From assembly GCA_016721115.1 (NCBI GenBank), contig JADKIW010000001.1:2123501-2187500 (forward strand): a stretch of DNA of 64,000 nucleotides, read 5' to 3'. This document shows, piece after piece, positions 26,488 through 35,815 of the stretch; position 1 is the first letter of the stretch; each line of letters opens with the position of its first letter. A model generated the notes under the pieces. The model did no database searches and was not told the origin of the DNA. It saw only the letters and a program-made list of their open reading frames with translations. Origin of the DNA: Candidatus Defluviilinea proxima (lineage in GTDB: Bacteria; Chloroflexota; Anaerolineae; Anaerolineales; Villigracilaceae). Position numbers and translations under genes: made by a program.

Positions 26488-27453
26488 ATGACATATAAAA
26501 TTCTTTTCACTGCCCCTTACATGATCCCGTTTGCGGATCGCTTCAAACCTGTTTTTGATAAATATGGTGTCGAACTCATCATCCCTGATGTGCGTGAACG
26601 CATGGAGGAGGAACATCTCCTTCAGTATGCTGGCCAATTCGATGGGACTATTTGTGGGGATGACCGCTATACTTTGCGCGTCATCCAAGCCTGTTCCCCG
26701 CGCCTCAAAATTATCTCCAAGTGGGGGACTGGGATCGATTCGATCGACGCCGAGGCCTGCTCCCGGTATTCAATCAGCATTGGACGCACCTTGAACGCGT
26801 TTACCACCCCTGTAGCGGACTCTGTCCTTGCCTACATGCTTGCCTTCGCCCGTCGTCAGCCGTGGATGGATAAGGAAATGAAATCTGGCAAATGGGAAAA
26901 AATTCCAGGGAAGACTTTGAGCGAATGTACACTGGGTGTTGTCGGTGTTGGTAATATCGGCAAGGCAGTGACGCGCCGCGCACGCGCTTTTGGGATGAAA
27001 GTCTACGGCAATGATATTGTAGATGTTGACCATGTCTTTATTTCTGAAACAGGCATCGAAATGACGTCACTAGAGAACCTGTTGAAGAACTCCGATTTTA
27101 TATCCATCAACTGTGACCTGAACCCGACCAGCCATCATCTGATGAACGCCAAAACATTTGCGTTCATGAAACCTAACGCTGTCATCATCAACACCGCCCG
27201 CGGACCACTCATCGATGAGAAAAGTTTGATCGAAGCGTTGCAGGCTAAACGTCTGGCAGGAGCCGCGTTGGATGTCTTTGAGGTGGAACCGTTACCGTTG
27301 GAGAGTCCGTTAATGAAGATGGATAACGTCATGCTCGCTCCGCACAATACCAATTCCAGCCCGACCGCGTGGGAGCGAGTGCATTGGAATACGATCAAAA
27401 ATTTGTTGGATGGGCTGGGGATTGATTCGAGTGACTTGAAAAATGACAAATAA
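26488..27453 (+). CDS. D-isomer-specific 2-hydroxyacid dehydrogenase
   Basis: 321 residues of the phosphoglycerate-dehydrogenase-like family. The NAD-binding motif is LGVVGVGNIGKAV with Asp in GNDIVDVD. Catalytic residues fall in NTARGPLIDE (Arg), AALDVFEVEPL (Glu) and APHNTNSS (His). The ACT regulatory domain of SerA is absent. It overlaps the next SDR gene by 11 bases, so they form one unit. The substrate is probably a sugar-derived hydroxyacid for the CMP-sugar branch, which is inference. Confidence 0.85.
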   Translation: MTYKILFTAPYMIPFADRFKPVFDKYGVELIIPDVRERMEEEHLLQYAGQFDGTICGDDRYTLRVIQACSPRLKIISKWGTGIDSIDAEACSRYSISIGRTLNAFTTPVADSVLAYMLAFARRQPWMDKEMKSGKWEKIPGKTLSECTLGVVGVGNIGKAVTRRARAFGMKVYGNDIVDVDHVFISETGIEMTSLENLLKNSDFISINCDLNPTSHHLMNAKTFAFMKPNAVIINTARGPLIDEKSLIEALQAKRLAGAALDVFEVEPLPLESPLMKMDNVMLAPHNTNSSPTAWERVHWNTIKNLLDGLGIDSSDLKNDK

Positions 27454-28201
27454 AACTGTTCTCATCACTGGGGTAGGTGGAGGCATTGGACGTGCCTCTG
27501 TGTATCATTTTGCAAAAAAAGGCTGGCAGGTCATTGGTGTGGACCGTTCGGATTTTGGCGATGGCTTTCCTGCTGACGGACGATTCATCAAGGCGGATAT
27601 TTCACATCCCGCTTCTGCTGAGTTGATCTTTCAACAAGCGAAAGAATTCAGTCCCACGTTGGACGTGCTGGTGAACAATGCCGCTGTTCAGGTTGCCAAG
27701 CCGCTGATCGAAACAACCGTTGAAGAATGGGATGCGGTTATGGCGTCCAATTTACGCTCGGTGTTTTTGTTTGTGAAGTTGGCGCATCCGTTGATGAAGG
27801 CGGCAGGGGGCGGGGCGATCGTAAACGTTTCGTCTGTGCATGCGATACAGACTTCTGCGAACATCGCTGCGTATGCCGCATCCAAAGGCGGCTTGCTCGC
27901 GTTGACCCGCGCCATGGCGATCGAGTTCGCGCCGGATAACATCCGCGTGAATGCGATTTTGCCCGGTGCCGTGGATACTCCCATGCTCCGTGCAGGACTT
28001 GGCCGTGGACATGTGGGCGGTAGCGATGTGCAGGAACGACTCGATAACCTTGCGCGCAGAACTGTAAATGGAAAAGTGGGCAAGCCTGAAGAGATCGCCA
28101 GTTCGATCTATTTCCTTGCTGATAACGAGCAATCTTCGTTTATGACGGGGCAGGCGCTGGTTGTGGACGGGGGAGCGACGGCGCGACTAAGCACGGAGTG
28201 A
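27443..28201 (+). CDS. Short-chain dehydrogenase/reductase
   Basis: 252 residues. The cofactor motif is TGVGGGIGRA at residues 9-18; NNAAVQ follows near 78. The catalytic triad is Ser131 with Tyr144 and Lys148 in YAASKGG. It is a classical SDR with a C-terminal FMTGQALVVDGG. The 11-base overlap with the hydroxyacid dehydrogenase gene implies linked oxidation and reduction steps. In Campylobacter flagellin glycosylation an SDR (PtmA) accompanies the cytidylyltransferase PtmB, a pairing seen again here. Confidence 0.88.
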   Translation: MTNKTVLITGVGGGIGRASVYHFAKKGWQVIGVDRSDFGDGFPADGRFIKADISHPASAELIFQQAKEFSPTLDVLVNNAAVQVAKPLIETTVEEWDAVMASNLRSVFLFVKLAHPLMKAAGGGAIVNVSSVHAIQTSANIAAYAASKGGLLALTRAMAIEFAPDNIRVNAILPGAVDTPMLRAGLGRGHVGGSDVQERLDNLARRTVNGKVGKPEEIASSIYFLADNEQSSFMTGQALVVDGGATARLSTE

Positions 28202-28202
28202 A

Positions 28203-28550
28203 ATGAAACCTTCACAGATCGTTCGTCTTCTATTCTTTCTGACAATTGCGATTCTGTTTGTGTTTGGGATCGGTTCGCTTTTGCGGATCGGTGAGAACCC
28301 TGATCGAAAGGTTTTGTATATCTTCTATGCCCTCGTCATGTTTGGCGATGCAGTTGCGATGTTGTTTTGTGTTTTGCAGTTGGATAAAAGAAAGAAATGG
28401 ATCTACTATCTAACGGTGTTCGTACTTTGCTTGAACATCTTTCCAACGATCTTTGATCAATTCGGCCTTGTGGATTTGCTCTTCCTGTCCTTGAATCTGA
28501 TCACGTTGATCGTTTTGATTATGGCTCGTAAGGAATTCCTTCCTGTATGA
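28203..28550 (+). CDS. Small polytopic membrane protein, unknown function
   Basis: 115 residues with four hydrophobic segments at about 7-27, 39-60, 67-88 and 90-108 and basic loops. No motif is recognised. It begins one base after the SDR stop and its end overlaps the following DUF115 gene by 4 bases, so it is a true member of the operon. It may support export or a membrane complex. Confidence 0.7.
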   Translation: MKPSQIVRLLFFLTIAILFVFGIGSLLRIGENPDRKVLYIFYALVMFGDAVAMLFCVLQLDKRKKWIYYLTVFVLCLNIFPTIFDQFGLVDLLFLSLNLITLIVLIMARKEFLPV

Positions 28551-29362
28551 AACAAACTCTGAAACAAATCATCCCGCAACCCGTTTGGCATTTTGCGCGT
28601 GATACCTATGACGCATTCCGGCGCATCCCTGAATTACCCGATGCGTATCTCCATCCGTGGAGACGTGAGAGCATCAGGCGTCTTGCTGATCTGAAGGACA
28701 TTCACAAAGGCAAGCGTGCCTTCATCATTGGCAATGGACCGTCTCTCAAGCAGACTGACCTCAGTAAGCTAAAGGGCGAAGTCACCTTTGCGATGAATCG
28801 CTTTTACCTCGCATTCCCTGATCTTGGCTTCGCAACATCCTATATCTGTGTGACGAATGATCTCGTCGTCGAGCAATTTGCTGATGATCTTGCTAAGCTT
28901 CCAATTCCCAAGTTTATCGCATGGAGATCGCATAGGCACTTCAAACCTGAGATTTCACTGAAGGACATTCCAACCTTCGTCTACACTTCCTACACTGGCC
29001 CGCGGTTTACGACTGACTCGCGCAGACGAGTCTGGGAAGGTGCGACAGTCACCAACTTGGCACTGCAACTTGCGTATCACATGGGCGTCGAGAAAACGAT
29101 CCTTATTGGCGTGGACCACAACTTTAAAGACAAAGGCGAAGCGAACAAGACTGTTGTTTCAACAGGTGATGATCCCAACCATTTCGATCCGCGTTATTTT
29201 GGCAAAGGGATCAAATGGCAACTGCCAGACTTGGACACTTCTGAGATCGGATATACCTTTGCACGTGAAGCCTATCGTAAGGCAGGCCGCGAAGTGGTGG
29301 ACGCCACTGTCGGTGGTAAATTGGCGATCTTTCCTAAAGTGGATTACAACACCTTATTTTAG
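28547..29362 (+). CDS. DUF115/MptE-like protein, possible Maf-related transferase
   Basis: 271 residues. The core motif FIIGNGPSLKQTDLSKLKGE (about 63-82), then VTFAMNRFYLAFPD, YICVTNDLVVEQF and ILIGVDHNFKDKG, match the DUF115 fold shared by archaeal 6-hydroxymethylpterin pyrophosphokinase (MptE) and by Maf proteins that put nonulosonic acids on flagellin. Presence next to a CMP-sugar synthetase favours a glycan transferase role over pterin synthesis; this is inference. It overlaps the preceding gene by 4 bases. Confidence 0.7.
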   Translation: MKQTLKQIIPQPVWHFARDTYDAFRRIPELPDAYLHPWRRESIRRLADLKDIHKGKRAFIIGNGPSLKQTDLSKLKGEVTFAMNRFYLAFPDLGFATSYICVTNDLVVEQFADDLAKLPIPKFIAWRSHRHFKPEISLKDIPTFVYTSYTGPRFTTDSRRRVWEGATVTNLALQLAYHMGVEKTILIGVDHNFKDKGEANKTVVSTGDDPNHFDPRYFGKGIKWQLPDLDTSEIGYTFAREAYRKAGREVVDATVGGKLAIFPKVDYNTLF

Positions 29363-29407
29363 ATTTACGATTTTGGATTTGCGATTAACCTTGAACTCCC
29401 TAACCCT

Positions 29408-30382
29408 GTGAAACTGAAACCTTTGCCAAACCATCCCATCGTTTCGATTGTGACTCCCTCCTACAATCAAGCATCCTATCTTGAACAGACTCTGCGTTCT
29501 GTTTTGGAGCAAGATTATCCGCGTATTGAATACATCGTGATTGATGGCGCATCCACGGATGGGTCAGTTGATATCATTAAGAGCCATGCGGACAAATTGG
29601 CCTGGTGGGTGAGTGAAAAGGACTCAGGTCAAGCCGAAGCCATCAATAAGGGATTGACCCGTGCGACGGGCGAGATCATCGCCTGGCTCAACTCGGATGA
29701 TTATTATTTCCCGAATGCCATTTCAAACGCTGTAAAAGTTTTCGAGGAAAACCCCGATGTGGTCATGCTCTATGGCGATATGCTGGCTGTGGATGAATAC
29801 GGGCAGACCATCAACGAGCTGAAATACAAACAGCTGACTCTTGAAGACCTGTTGTGCTTTCAGATCATCGGTCAACCAGCGGTGTTTTTTCGGCGCGAAG
29901 CGTATGAGAAAACAGGTGGACTTGATATGTCCTTTCACCTTTTGCTCGACCATCAATTTTGGATCCGCATTGCACAACACGGAAAGATATTGCATGTGGA
30001 TCAAACGTGGGCGGCGGCGCGTTATCATGCGCAGGCAAAGAACCGTGCCAAAGCCGCAGAGTTTGGGCGTGAAGCCTTCCGCATTTTGGATTGGGCGAAG
30101 ACTCAGGCTGGTTTGGCCGAAGCAGTTTCGGGCGTGGAAAGACGCGCGCGCGCATCCGCGAACCGAGTCGATGCGCGGTATCTTCTTGATGGAGGAAAGT
30201 CCGCGTCTGCATTGGCGGCGTGGTTCCGCGCGCTGTTCATCCATCCACCTACAGCTTTGACGCGGATGAATATTCTGGTTTCGGCGTTGTTACAACTTAG
30301 CGGGTTGAGCAGGTTGCGTGACCTGATCTTGCGCCGCCGCGCGCACTCATTTTCGAGCGACAAGCAGAAAACTCGAATCTGA
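29408..30382 (+). CDS. Family 2 glycosyltransferase, GTG start
   Basis: 324 residues from a GTG at 29408. The GT-A core begins PIVSIVTPSYNQASYLEQTL, followed by YIVIDGASTDGSVD, WVSEKDSGQAEAINKG and the DxD-type metal site in AWLNSDDYYF. It is a paralogue of the gene at 32815-33627: the two share long blocks, but the latter carries an extra loop from an inserted hairpin. The C-terminal 90 residues are basic and helical and may bind the membrane. Confidence 0.88.
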   Translation: MKLKPLPNHPIVSIVTPSYNQASYLEQTLRSVLEQDYPRIEYIVIDGASTDGSVDIIKSHADKLAWWVSEKDSGQAEAINKGLTRATGEIIAWLNSDDYYFPNAISNAVKVFEENPDVVMLYGDMLAVDEYGQTINELKYKQLTLEDLLCFQIIGQPAVFFRREAYEKTGGLDMSFHLLLDHQFWIRIAQHGKILHVDQTWAAARYHAQAKNRAKAAEFGREAFRILDWAKTQAGLAEAVSGVERRARASANRVDARYLLDGGKSASALAAWFRALFIHPPTALTRMNILVSALLQLSGLSRLRDLILRRRAHSFSSDKQKTRI

Positions 30383-30398
30383 TAAAATACACGCGCAT

Positions 30399-31895
30399 AT
30401 GTCATCTATATTCTCAAATCGATTCGTACGAATCGCCGCGCTGGTCATTTTGTTGGGCGCGGCGATTACCATTCGCCTGTATGATCTCACAGACCTGCCG
30501 TTTGACTTTCATCCCACGCGACAATTGTTATCAGTGATCCGGGCACGTGGCTTGTTTTATGAAACCCAGCCTGATGGCTACCCCACGTGGAAATTGGAAG
30601 CGGGTATTCAACACATGCAATCCAAGGCGGATATCGAGCCAGTTGTGTATGAACGTTTGGTTGCGTTCACCTATCGCTTCACAGGTGAACAAATTTGGGT
30701 TGCGCGCATCTACTCATCTCTCTTTTGGTTGATCGGTGCAGTTTTTCTTTTTCTACTGGTGCGCGAGCTTGTTTCTTTCGAAGGCGCACTCGTTTCAACC
30801 GCGTACTTTTTATTGTTTCCTTACGCGGTTATCGCGAGCCGTAGTTTTCAACCAGATATCTTGATGATCGCGTTGACAATCTCCTTTTGGTGGATGTTGC
30901 TACGCTGGACTCGTTCGCCATCCTGGATGAATACGCTTCTTTCTGGACTTTTGGGCGGGTTCGCCATCTTTATCAAATTCCCCGCTGCATTCTTTGTCAT
31001 CGGCGGCGCACTCGGACTTGTGCTGAGTCGTTATACATTTATCGAGTTGTTCCGAAACATAAAGATGTGGGTTCTCGCTGTGATCGGCGCACTGCCTCCG
31101 TTGCTCTATATCTTCTACGGTGTATTTATCAACGGACGTTTGGGCGTGGAGTTCACGGGAAACTTTGTCCCATCATTGATGTTTAGCTTGTTGAACTACG
31201 TGTATTGGGAAACAAAAGCCAGCATTGCGGCGGGCGGTCTCTTCATCATGCTTGGTCTGCTCGGACTCTTTCTCGTCAAGAATAAACAACTCCGTTCGAT
31301 GTTGTTAGGGCTGTGGATCGCTTATTTTATTTTTGGCATGTATTTCAACTATCACGCTGGCACACATGATTACTATCATCTGCCACTGATCCCCATCGTG
31401 GCGATCTCGCTGGCGTCGCTTGGGGATGTGATCTTTGCTCGTTTGGCAGAATCAGCTTCAAGTCGATGGATGCGAAGCGCCGTGTATCTCATCCTGCTCT
31501 TGGGTATGTTCTCTGTCGTGTGGGATGTCCGTAACAAAATGAAGGCTGTGGATTATCGTCCCGAAGCCGCGATGTGGGAGGAGATCGGCGAGAAGCTGAA
31601 TCACGAAATGACGGCCATCGCGCTCACGGCAGATTATGGCTCGCGCCTGCAATACTTCGGCTGGACGAGTACAGCCTACTGGCCTGCTTCTGGTGATATT
31701 TATGCCGCAGGTTTACATGGCGAAGATTTTGCGTTCGATAAAGAATTCAATCGGCGCGTACAGAGCAAACGATATTTTCTTGTGACCGATTTCAAAGACC
31801 TGAAAGCACAGCCTGAGTTGCAGGCTCGGTTATCTACGTACCCGATCTTCGCGCAAGGCGAGGGGTATGTAATTTACGATTTGGAGAACCAATGA
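30399..31895 (+). CDS. GT39/ArnT-like polytopic glycosyltransferase
   Basis: 498 residues, about ten membrane helices. The first external loop holds DLPFDFHPTRQLLSVIRAR, with Asp and His near the expected catalytic place of protein-mannosyltransferase and ArnT-type GT-C enzymes, which use polyprenyl-phosphate sugars outside the membrane. A hydrophilic C-terminal domain of about 120 residues follows the last helix. It overlaps the next sulfotransferase by 4 bases (ATGA). Confidence 0.78.
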   Translation: MSSIFSNRFVRIAALVILLGAAITIRLYDLTDLPFDFHPTRQLLSVIRARGLFYETQPDGYPTWKLEAGIQHMQSKADIEPVVYERLVAFTYRFTGEQIWVARIYSSLFWLIGAVFLFLLVRELVSFEGALVSTAYFLLFPYAVIASRSFQPDILMIALTISFWWMLLRWTRSPSWMNTLLSGLLGGFAIFIKFPAAFFVIGGALGLVLSRYTFIELFRNIKMWVLAVIGALPPLLYIFYGVFINGRLGVEFTGNFVPSLMFSLLNYVYWETKASIAAGGLFIMLGLLGLFLVKNKQLRSMLLGLWIAYFIFGMYFNYHAGTHDYYHLPLIPIVAISLASLGDVIFARLAESASSRWMRSAVYLILLLGMFSVVWDVRNKMKAVDYRPEAAMWEEIGEKLNHEMTAIALTADYGSRLQYFGWTSTAYWPASGDIYAAGLHGEDFAFDKEFNRRVQSKRYFLVTDFKDLKAQPELQARLSTYPIFAQGEGYVIYDLENQ

Positions 31896-32815
31896 GTGAT
31901 ATTCTGCATCCCATTCTTGTCACAGGCGCGCATCGAAGCGGGACCACATGGGTGGGTAGGATGCTTGCCGCTGATTCAGAAACAGGCTACATCAGTGAAC
32001 CGTTGAATGTGTTGCATCGCCCCGGCGTGCTTCGTGCGCAAGTCAAACATTGGTATCAATATATTTGTGATGAGAATGAAGACGAATATTTAACCCCGCT
32101 ACAAGAGACACTCCAATTTGATTACCATCTTTTTTCTGAGATACGTTCTTTACGGTCATTTAAAGATGTTTTGCGCATGGGACGTGATTTCACCCTCTTT
32201 TATCGTGCGTTACTAAGTGGTCAACGTGCGCTGGTAAAAGATCCGTTTGCGGTGTTTTCAACGCCGTGGTTTGCGAAAAAATTGAATTGTAAGGTTGTCA
32301 TTACAGTGCGCCATCCCGCCGCATTTGCTGGCAGTTTACAACGCCTCGATTGGAGTTTTGACTTCAACGATTTATTGGGCCAGCCATTGCTGATGCGTGA
32401 TCATCTTGAAATATATCGGAATGAAATGCAGGCCGTGAAAAAAGATGACATCATTGGGCAGGCTTCATTGTTGTGGAAGATGATCTACGCTTCGGTTCAT
32501 TCCACCCGTAAGCTGAATCCTGATTTCATAGTTGTTCGCCACGAAGACATTTCCCGTGATCCCATTAACGGATATCGCGATCTGTACGCAAAGCTCGGCC
32601 TCGACTTTAGTTCGCGTGTGGAACAATTCATTCTCAATTCAAGTAGTTCAGAAAACCCGAAAGAACTCTCAAAGAAAAAGACGCATTCCGTTAAATTGGA
32701 TAGCGCCGCTAACATCAAGAGCTGGAAGAAACGCATGCCCGAAGAAACTGTCAAACGGATTCGCGAGATCACAGACGATGTTTCTCGTCTGTATTATTCC
32801 GATGAGGAATGGTAA
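31892..32815 (+). CDS. Sulfotransferase, second copy
   Basis: 307 residues. The phosphosulfate loop is VTGAHRSGTTWVGRML (about 9-24) and the 3'-phosphate motif is VITVRHPAAFAGSLQRLDW (about 134-152). HEDISRDP further on is typical of the family. It differs strongly from the first sulfotransferase at 16331, so the two probably sulfate different positions. It overlaps the glycosyltransferases on both sides (4 bases upstream, 1 base downstream), which ties it firmly to the glycan operon. Confidence 0.88.
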   Translation: MSDILHPILVTGAHRSGTTWVGRMLAADSETGYISEPLNVLHRPGVLRAQVKHWYQYICDENEDEYLTPLQETLQFDYHLFSEIRSLRSFKDVLRMGRDFTLFYRALLSGQRALVKDPFAVFSTPWFAKKLNCKVVITVRHPAAFAGSLQRLDWSFDFNDLLGQPLLMRDHLEIYRNEMQAVKKDDIIGQASLLWKMIYASVHSTRKLNPDFIVVRHEDISRDPINGYRDLYAKLGLDFSSRVEQFILNSSSSENPKELSKKKTHSVKLDSAANIKSWKKRMPEETVKRIREITDDVSRLYYSDEEW

Positions 32816-33627
32816 TGCCCAACCAGCCTTTGGTTTCTATTGTTACCCCATCTTTCAATCACGCCCGTTTCATCGAAGCAACGATGCAATCCGTGTTGAC
32901 GCAAGATTATCCGCGCATTGAATATCTGGTTGTGGATGGCGGCTCGAACGATGGAACGGTGGATGTTATAAAAAAATATGATGGTAGGGGCGGGGTCCTC
33001 CCGTCCAATTCTGGTAGTGGCATAACTTGGTGGGTGAGCGAAAAGGACAAGGGGCAAACCGACGCGATTAACAAAGGATTTGCGAAAGCGACAGGTGACA
33101 TCCTTGCCTGGTTGAATTCGGATGATACGTATGCGCCTGGTGCCATCAGTGCGTCGGTCAAATACTTGCAGGAACATCCGGAAGTGGGAATGGTCTATGG
33201 GGATTGCAATTTCATCAACGAACAGGGAAATGTGATCGGCCAATTCAACTCTGCCCAAACGGATTATCATCTGCTCCGTCAGGGATATGTCCACATCCCA
33301 CAACAAACCATGTTCTTTCGCAAGGAATTGTGGGAACAGGTCGGGCCGCTTGACCCGTCTTTTTATTTCGCGATGGATTACGATCTGTGGACGCGCATCG
33401 CCGCGCGTAGTGAGATCAAATACGTGCCGCAAACTTGGGCGAACTTCCGATTACATACCTCGGGCAAAACCATTGCCGCCGATGATCGCTGTTGGCCTGA
33501 GATGGTACGAGTCCATTACCGCGATGGCGGTTCGTTTTTTTCGGTTATTGTGGCGAAGTATTACATCCGAAAATTGATCGCGCCACTCTGGAATTGGCGC
33601 AGAAGAAAGATGTTGAACATATCGTAG
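32815..33627 (+). CDS. Family 2 glycosyltransferase with in-frame hairpin insertion
   Basis: 270 residues. GAGGA at 32804-32808 is 6 bases before the ATG at 32815, which shares a base with the previous stop; the in-frame ATG at 32809 overlaps the Shine-Dalgarno and is less likely. Core motifs are LVSIVTPSFNHARFIEATMQ, YLVVDGGSNDGTVDV, WVSEKDKGQTDAINKG and AWLNSDDTYAPG. Compared with its paralogue at 29408, it has about ten extra residues (DGRGGVLPSNSGSG region) encoded by a copy of the hairpin repeat at 33624. The reading frame stays open, so the enzyme may tolerate the loop. Confidence 0.88.
   Translation: MPNQPLVSIVTPSFNHARFIEATMQSVLTQDYPRIEYLVVDGGSNDGTVDVIKKYDGRGGVLPSNSGSGITWWVSEKDKGQTDAINKGFAKATGDILAWLNSDDTYAPGAISASVKYLQEHPEVGMVYGDCNFINEQGNVIGQFNSAQTDYHLLRQGYVHIPQQTMFFRKELWEQVGPLDPSFYFAMDYDLWTRIAARSEIKYVPQTWANFRLHTSGKTIAADDRCWPEMVRVHYRDGGSFFSVIVAKYYIRKLIAPLWNWRRRKMLNIS
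32984..33008 (+). repeat. Hairpin element inside a glycosyltransferase gene
   Basis: GTAGGGGCGGGGT followed by a C-rich arm closely resembles the intergenic copy at 33624-33648. One arm carries a C-to-T change that still pairs as G-U in RNA, so the hairpin survives. Confidence 0.7.
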
Positions 33628-33648
33628 GGGCGGGGTTTCCCCGCCCAA
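33624..33648 (+). repeat. Hairpin element between glycan genes
   Basis: GGGCGGGG and CCCCGCCC arms around a TTT loop, preceded by GTAG, lie right at the stop of the GT2 gene. It may attenuate transcription or be a dispersed palindromic element; a second copy lies inside the preceding gene. Confidence 0.7.
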
Positions 33649-33661
33649 AGAATTGGAATGT

Positions 33662-34279
33662 ATGAAATTATTATTCTCTCCTCCCTCCATTGATGATCTC
33701 ATTCGCTTGTTCAAGGCGTGGCGTTATTGGTCTGTAGGTGCTCTGATCGGCGGTCTCATTGGCGCGGCAATTTATTATGTTGCTCCGCCGCCATACCGCG
33801 CGCATGCCGTTGTCCTTGTGGATTTCAACCTTGAGCAAGCCTGGCCACAAGAAACAGACCGCGAGCAGTTCTATTATCTTGAGCGAGAAGTTCGTAAACT
33901 GGAAGAGATTGCACTTTCCGATACGGTTATGGAATCCATTGCAGAGCGGAGCGGAAATACATCCACAACTGAACTTCGCAATGGAATGCTTACCCTCAGC
34001 CAGCCTGCTGAAGGTGGCTGGAACTTCTATGTGGAGGATAATGACCCGCAACGCGCCTCGTCTCTTGTCGCTTTGTGGGCGCAGAATTTTGCCGAGCAGG
34101 TCAGTCTGCAAAAACGGATGGAGGGCGGACCTAATTCCTTTATCGAGGCCAAAGTGATACGGACCTCGCAATTTATTTCTGAACGTAGCGTGCCCATCAG
34201 CACATATCTGTTTGTTGGTGCAGTTGTCTTCCTTGTTCTTGGTTCGATCGTTGTATTGTTTGTGTCCAAACCGCAATGA
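33662..34279 (+). CDS. Wzz-like chain-length determinant protein
   Basis: 205 residues from the ATG at 33662 (an in-frame TTG lies at 33653). Two membrane helices, at about 26-42 and 180-200, flank a mostly helical external domain of about 135 residues starting PPPYRAHAVVLVDF, the layout of Wzz/Wzc N-terminal domains. There is no kinase domain. It overlaps the O-antigen ligase gene by 4 bases. It is expected to set polymer length together with a Wzy-type polymerase. Confidence 0.8.
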   Translation: MKLLFSPPSIDDLIRLFKAWRYWSVGALIGGLIGAAIYYVAPPPYRAHAVVLVDFNLEQAWPQETDREQFYYLEREVRKLEEIALSDTVMESIAERSGNTSTTELRNGMLTLSQPAEGGWNFYVEDNDPQRASSLVALWAQNFAEQVSLQKRMEGGPNSFIEAKVIRTSQFISERSVPISTYLFVGAVVFLVLGSIVVLFVSKPQ

Positions 34280-35730
34280 CCATCACAGCAAAATTTGACG
34301 AACTCTTTCCAAAGTTGGCGCGCATTTTATGGGGCGCAGTTCTATTCACCATGCCGGTGACGAGCTTTCGCTTTTTCCCATTCATGGGTGAAGGGACGTA
34401 TGTCCGACCACTGGCGTTTTACCCTGTTGCTTTATTATTGCCTTTGTTGTTGATCCAATGGATGCGCGGGAAACTCTCCTTGCCGAAAGTGGGGACGTTG
34501 ATTCCGCTTCTCGTGTTCGTATTGGTCACTTTGGCCGCATCAGTGATCGGGTCCGTTCTTGACCCGTTGCCATTGCGTGGACAAGACTACTTCGGAAGAG
34601 TCATCCGCGCATGGGCAACGCTTGTGATCGGACTGTCCTTTTTCATTACGGCAGTTTGGATGAATAAGGATGAGGATGATCTGCGATTCTCCGTCCGTTG
34701 GTTGTTGGCAGGCTTTGTTGTGGATGTGTTGTGGAGCGGTGTGCAATCGCTCGCGTTCTATACGCCTTTACTCAAAAAAGTGACGGTGACCCATTGGCAA
34801 CGCTTGTTCTCGATGCGTGAGTTGGTGAAGACCAATCGTGTTTCAGGGATGGCGTATGAACCTGCGTGGTTGGCGGGGCAGATCGGAACCGTGTATTTGC
34901 CCTGGTTGTTCGCGTCTCTTCTGACCCGTGTGCGGGTGACTCGTTTCAAATGGCTTGAGATGATCCTTTTGGGTTTTGCTCTGTTGCTTCTGCTCGCCAC
35001 GTATTCGCGCGGCGGATTGTTGACTGCCGGGGTTGCATTGGTTCTCACTTTCCTTTTTACTGGGCGTAAAGAATTGCGTGAGATATGGGCTTGGTTCATC
35101 TCTGGGTTTCGCGGCGGCATGGGATTGTTGTTGCGCGTGGGTGTGATCGTGATCGCCCTCGGCGCAATGGTTGGCGCGGGAGTCTTTCTCAGCCAAAAAG
35201 AATATATTACGCGTTTGTTCGATACAAACGCCGAAAGTGTTGAAGATTTTATTGTCCAAAACTCAGCGGGCGCACGCGGAGCATATACCTTTGGGGCGTT
35301 GGGTGCATATGAAGAAAGCCCGGTTACTGGGGTGGGATTGGGTGCCAGCGGGTTTTATATTTACGACAACCTTCCCGATTGGGCCATGACTTTTGTGCCG
35401 GAGATCGCACGTCAACTCAGCCCTAGTAATAATCTGTATCCCAACCCAAAGAACATGTATGCACGTCTGCTGGCGGAGACCGGGTTGGTTGGTTTTTTTG
35501 TATTCTTTGCCTTTCTATTTTCAATACTTGGAGATGCGTTGATCGCCTTGAAGAACGGCTCCGCTTTCATGCGTTTCCTGGGTGTGATGGGCTTGTTCTC
35601 ATGGATCGCTATTTTGATCTATAACGCCACACAGGATTCGTTTGCCATCCCCAACATCTGGATCAATTTTGGCATTCTGGCAGGTATTACGGCGCACGCG
35701 CTCGAGCGAGAAAATAACCCTGTTCCCTGA
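34276..35730 (+). CDS. O-antigen ligase/Wzy-type polymerase
   Basis: 484 residues with about 12 membrane helices. The Wzy_C region contains LLATYSRGGLLTAGVAL, and a large external loop precedes TGVGLGASGFYIYDN; both are typical of O-antigen ligase (WaaL) and polymerase (Wzy) proteins. In a cell without LPS it more likely polymerises an exported repeat unit or joins it to a carrier. Its start overlaps the Wzz-like gene, the usual partner. Confidence 0.82.
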   Translation: MTITAKFDELFPKLARILWGAVLFTMPVTSFRFFPFMGEGTYVRPLAFYPVALLLPLLLIQWMRGKLSLPKVGTLIPLLVFVLVTLAASVIGSVLDPLPLRGQDYFGRVIRAWATLVIGLSFFITAVWMNKDEDDLRFSVRWLLAGFVVDVLWSGVQSLAFYTPLLKKVTVTHWQRLFSMRELVKTNRVSGMAYEPAWLAGQIGTVYLPWLFASLLTRVRVTRFKWLEMILLGFALLLLLATYSRGGLLTAGVALVLTFLFTGRKELREIWAWFISGFRGGMGLLLRVGVIVIALGAMVGAGVFLSQKEYITRLFDTNAESVEDFIVQNSAGARGAYTFGALGAYEESPVTGVGLGASGFYIYDNLPDWAMTFVPEIARQLSPSNNLYPNPKNMYARLLAETGLVGFFVFFAFLFSILGDALIALKNGSAFMRFLGVMGLFSWIAILIYNATQDSFAIPNIWINFGILAGITAHALERENNPVP

Positions 35731-35815
35731 TTCTCTGTACATTGTCACATTAACTTTAGTCTATTTGTAACCCCTTCCATGAGGGGTATTTGCGATTTTC
35801 GGGTATCATTGAAAC

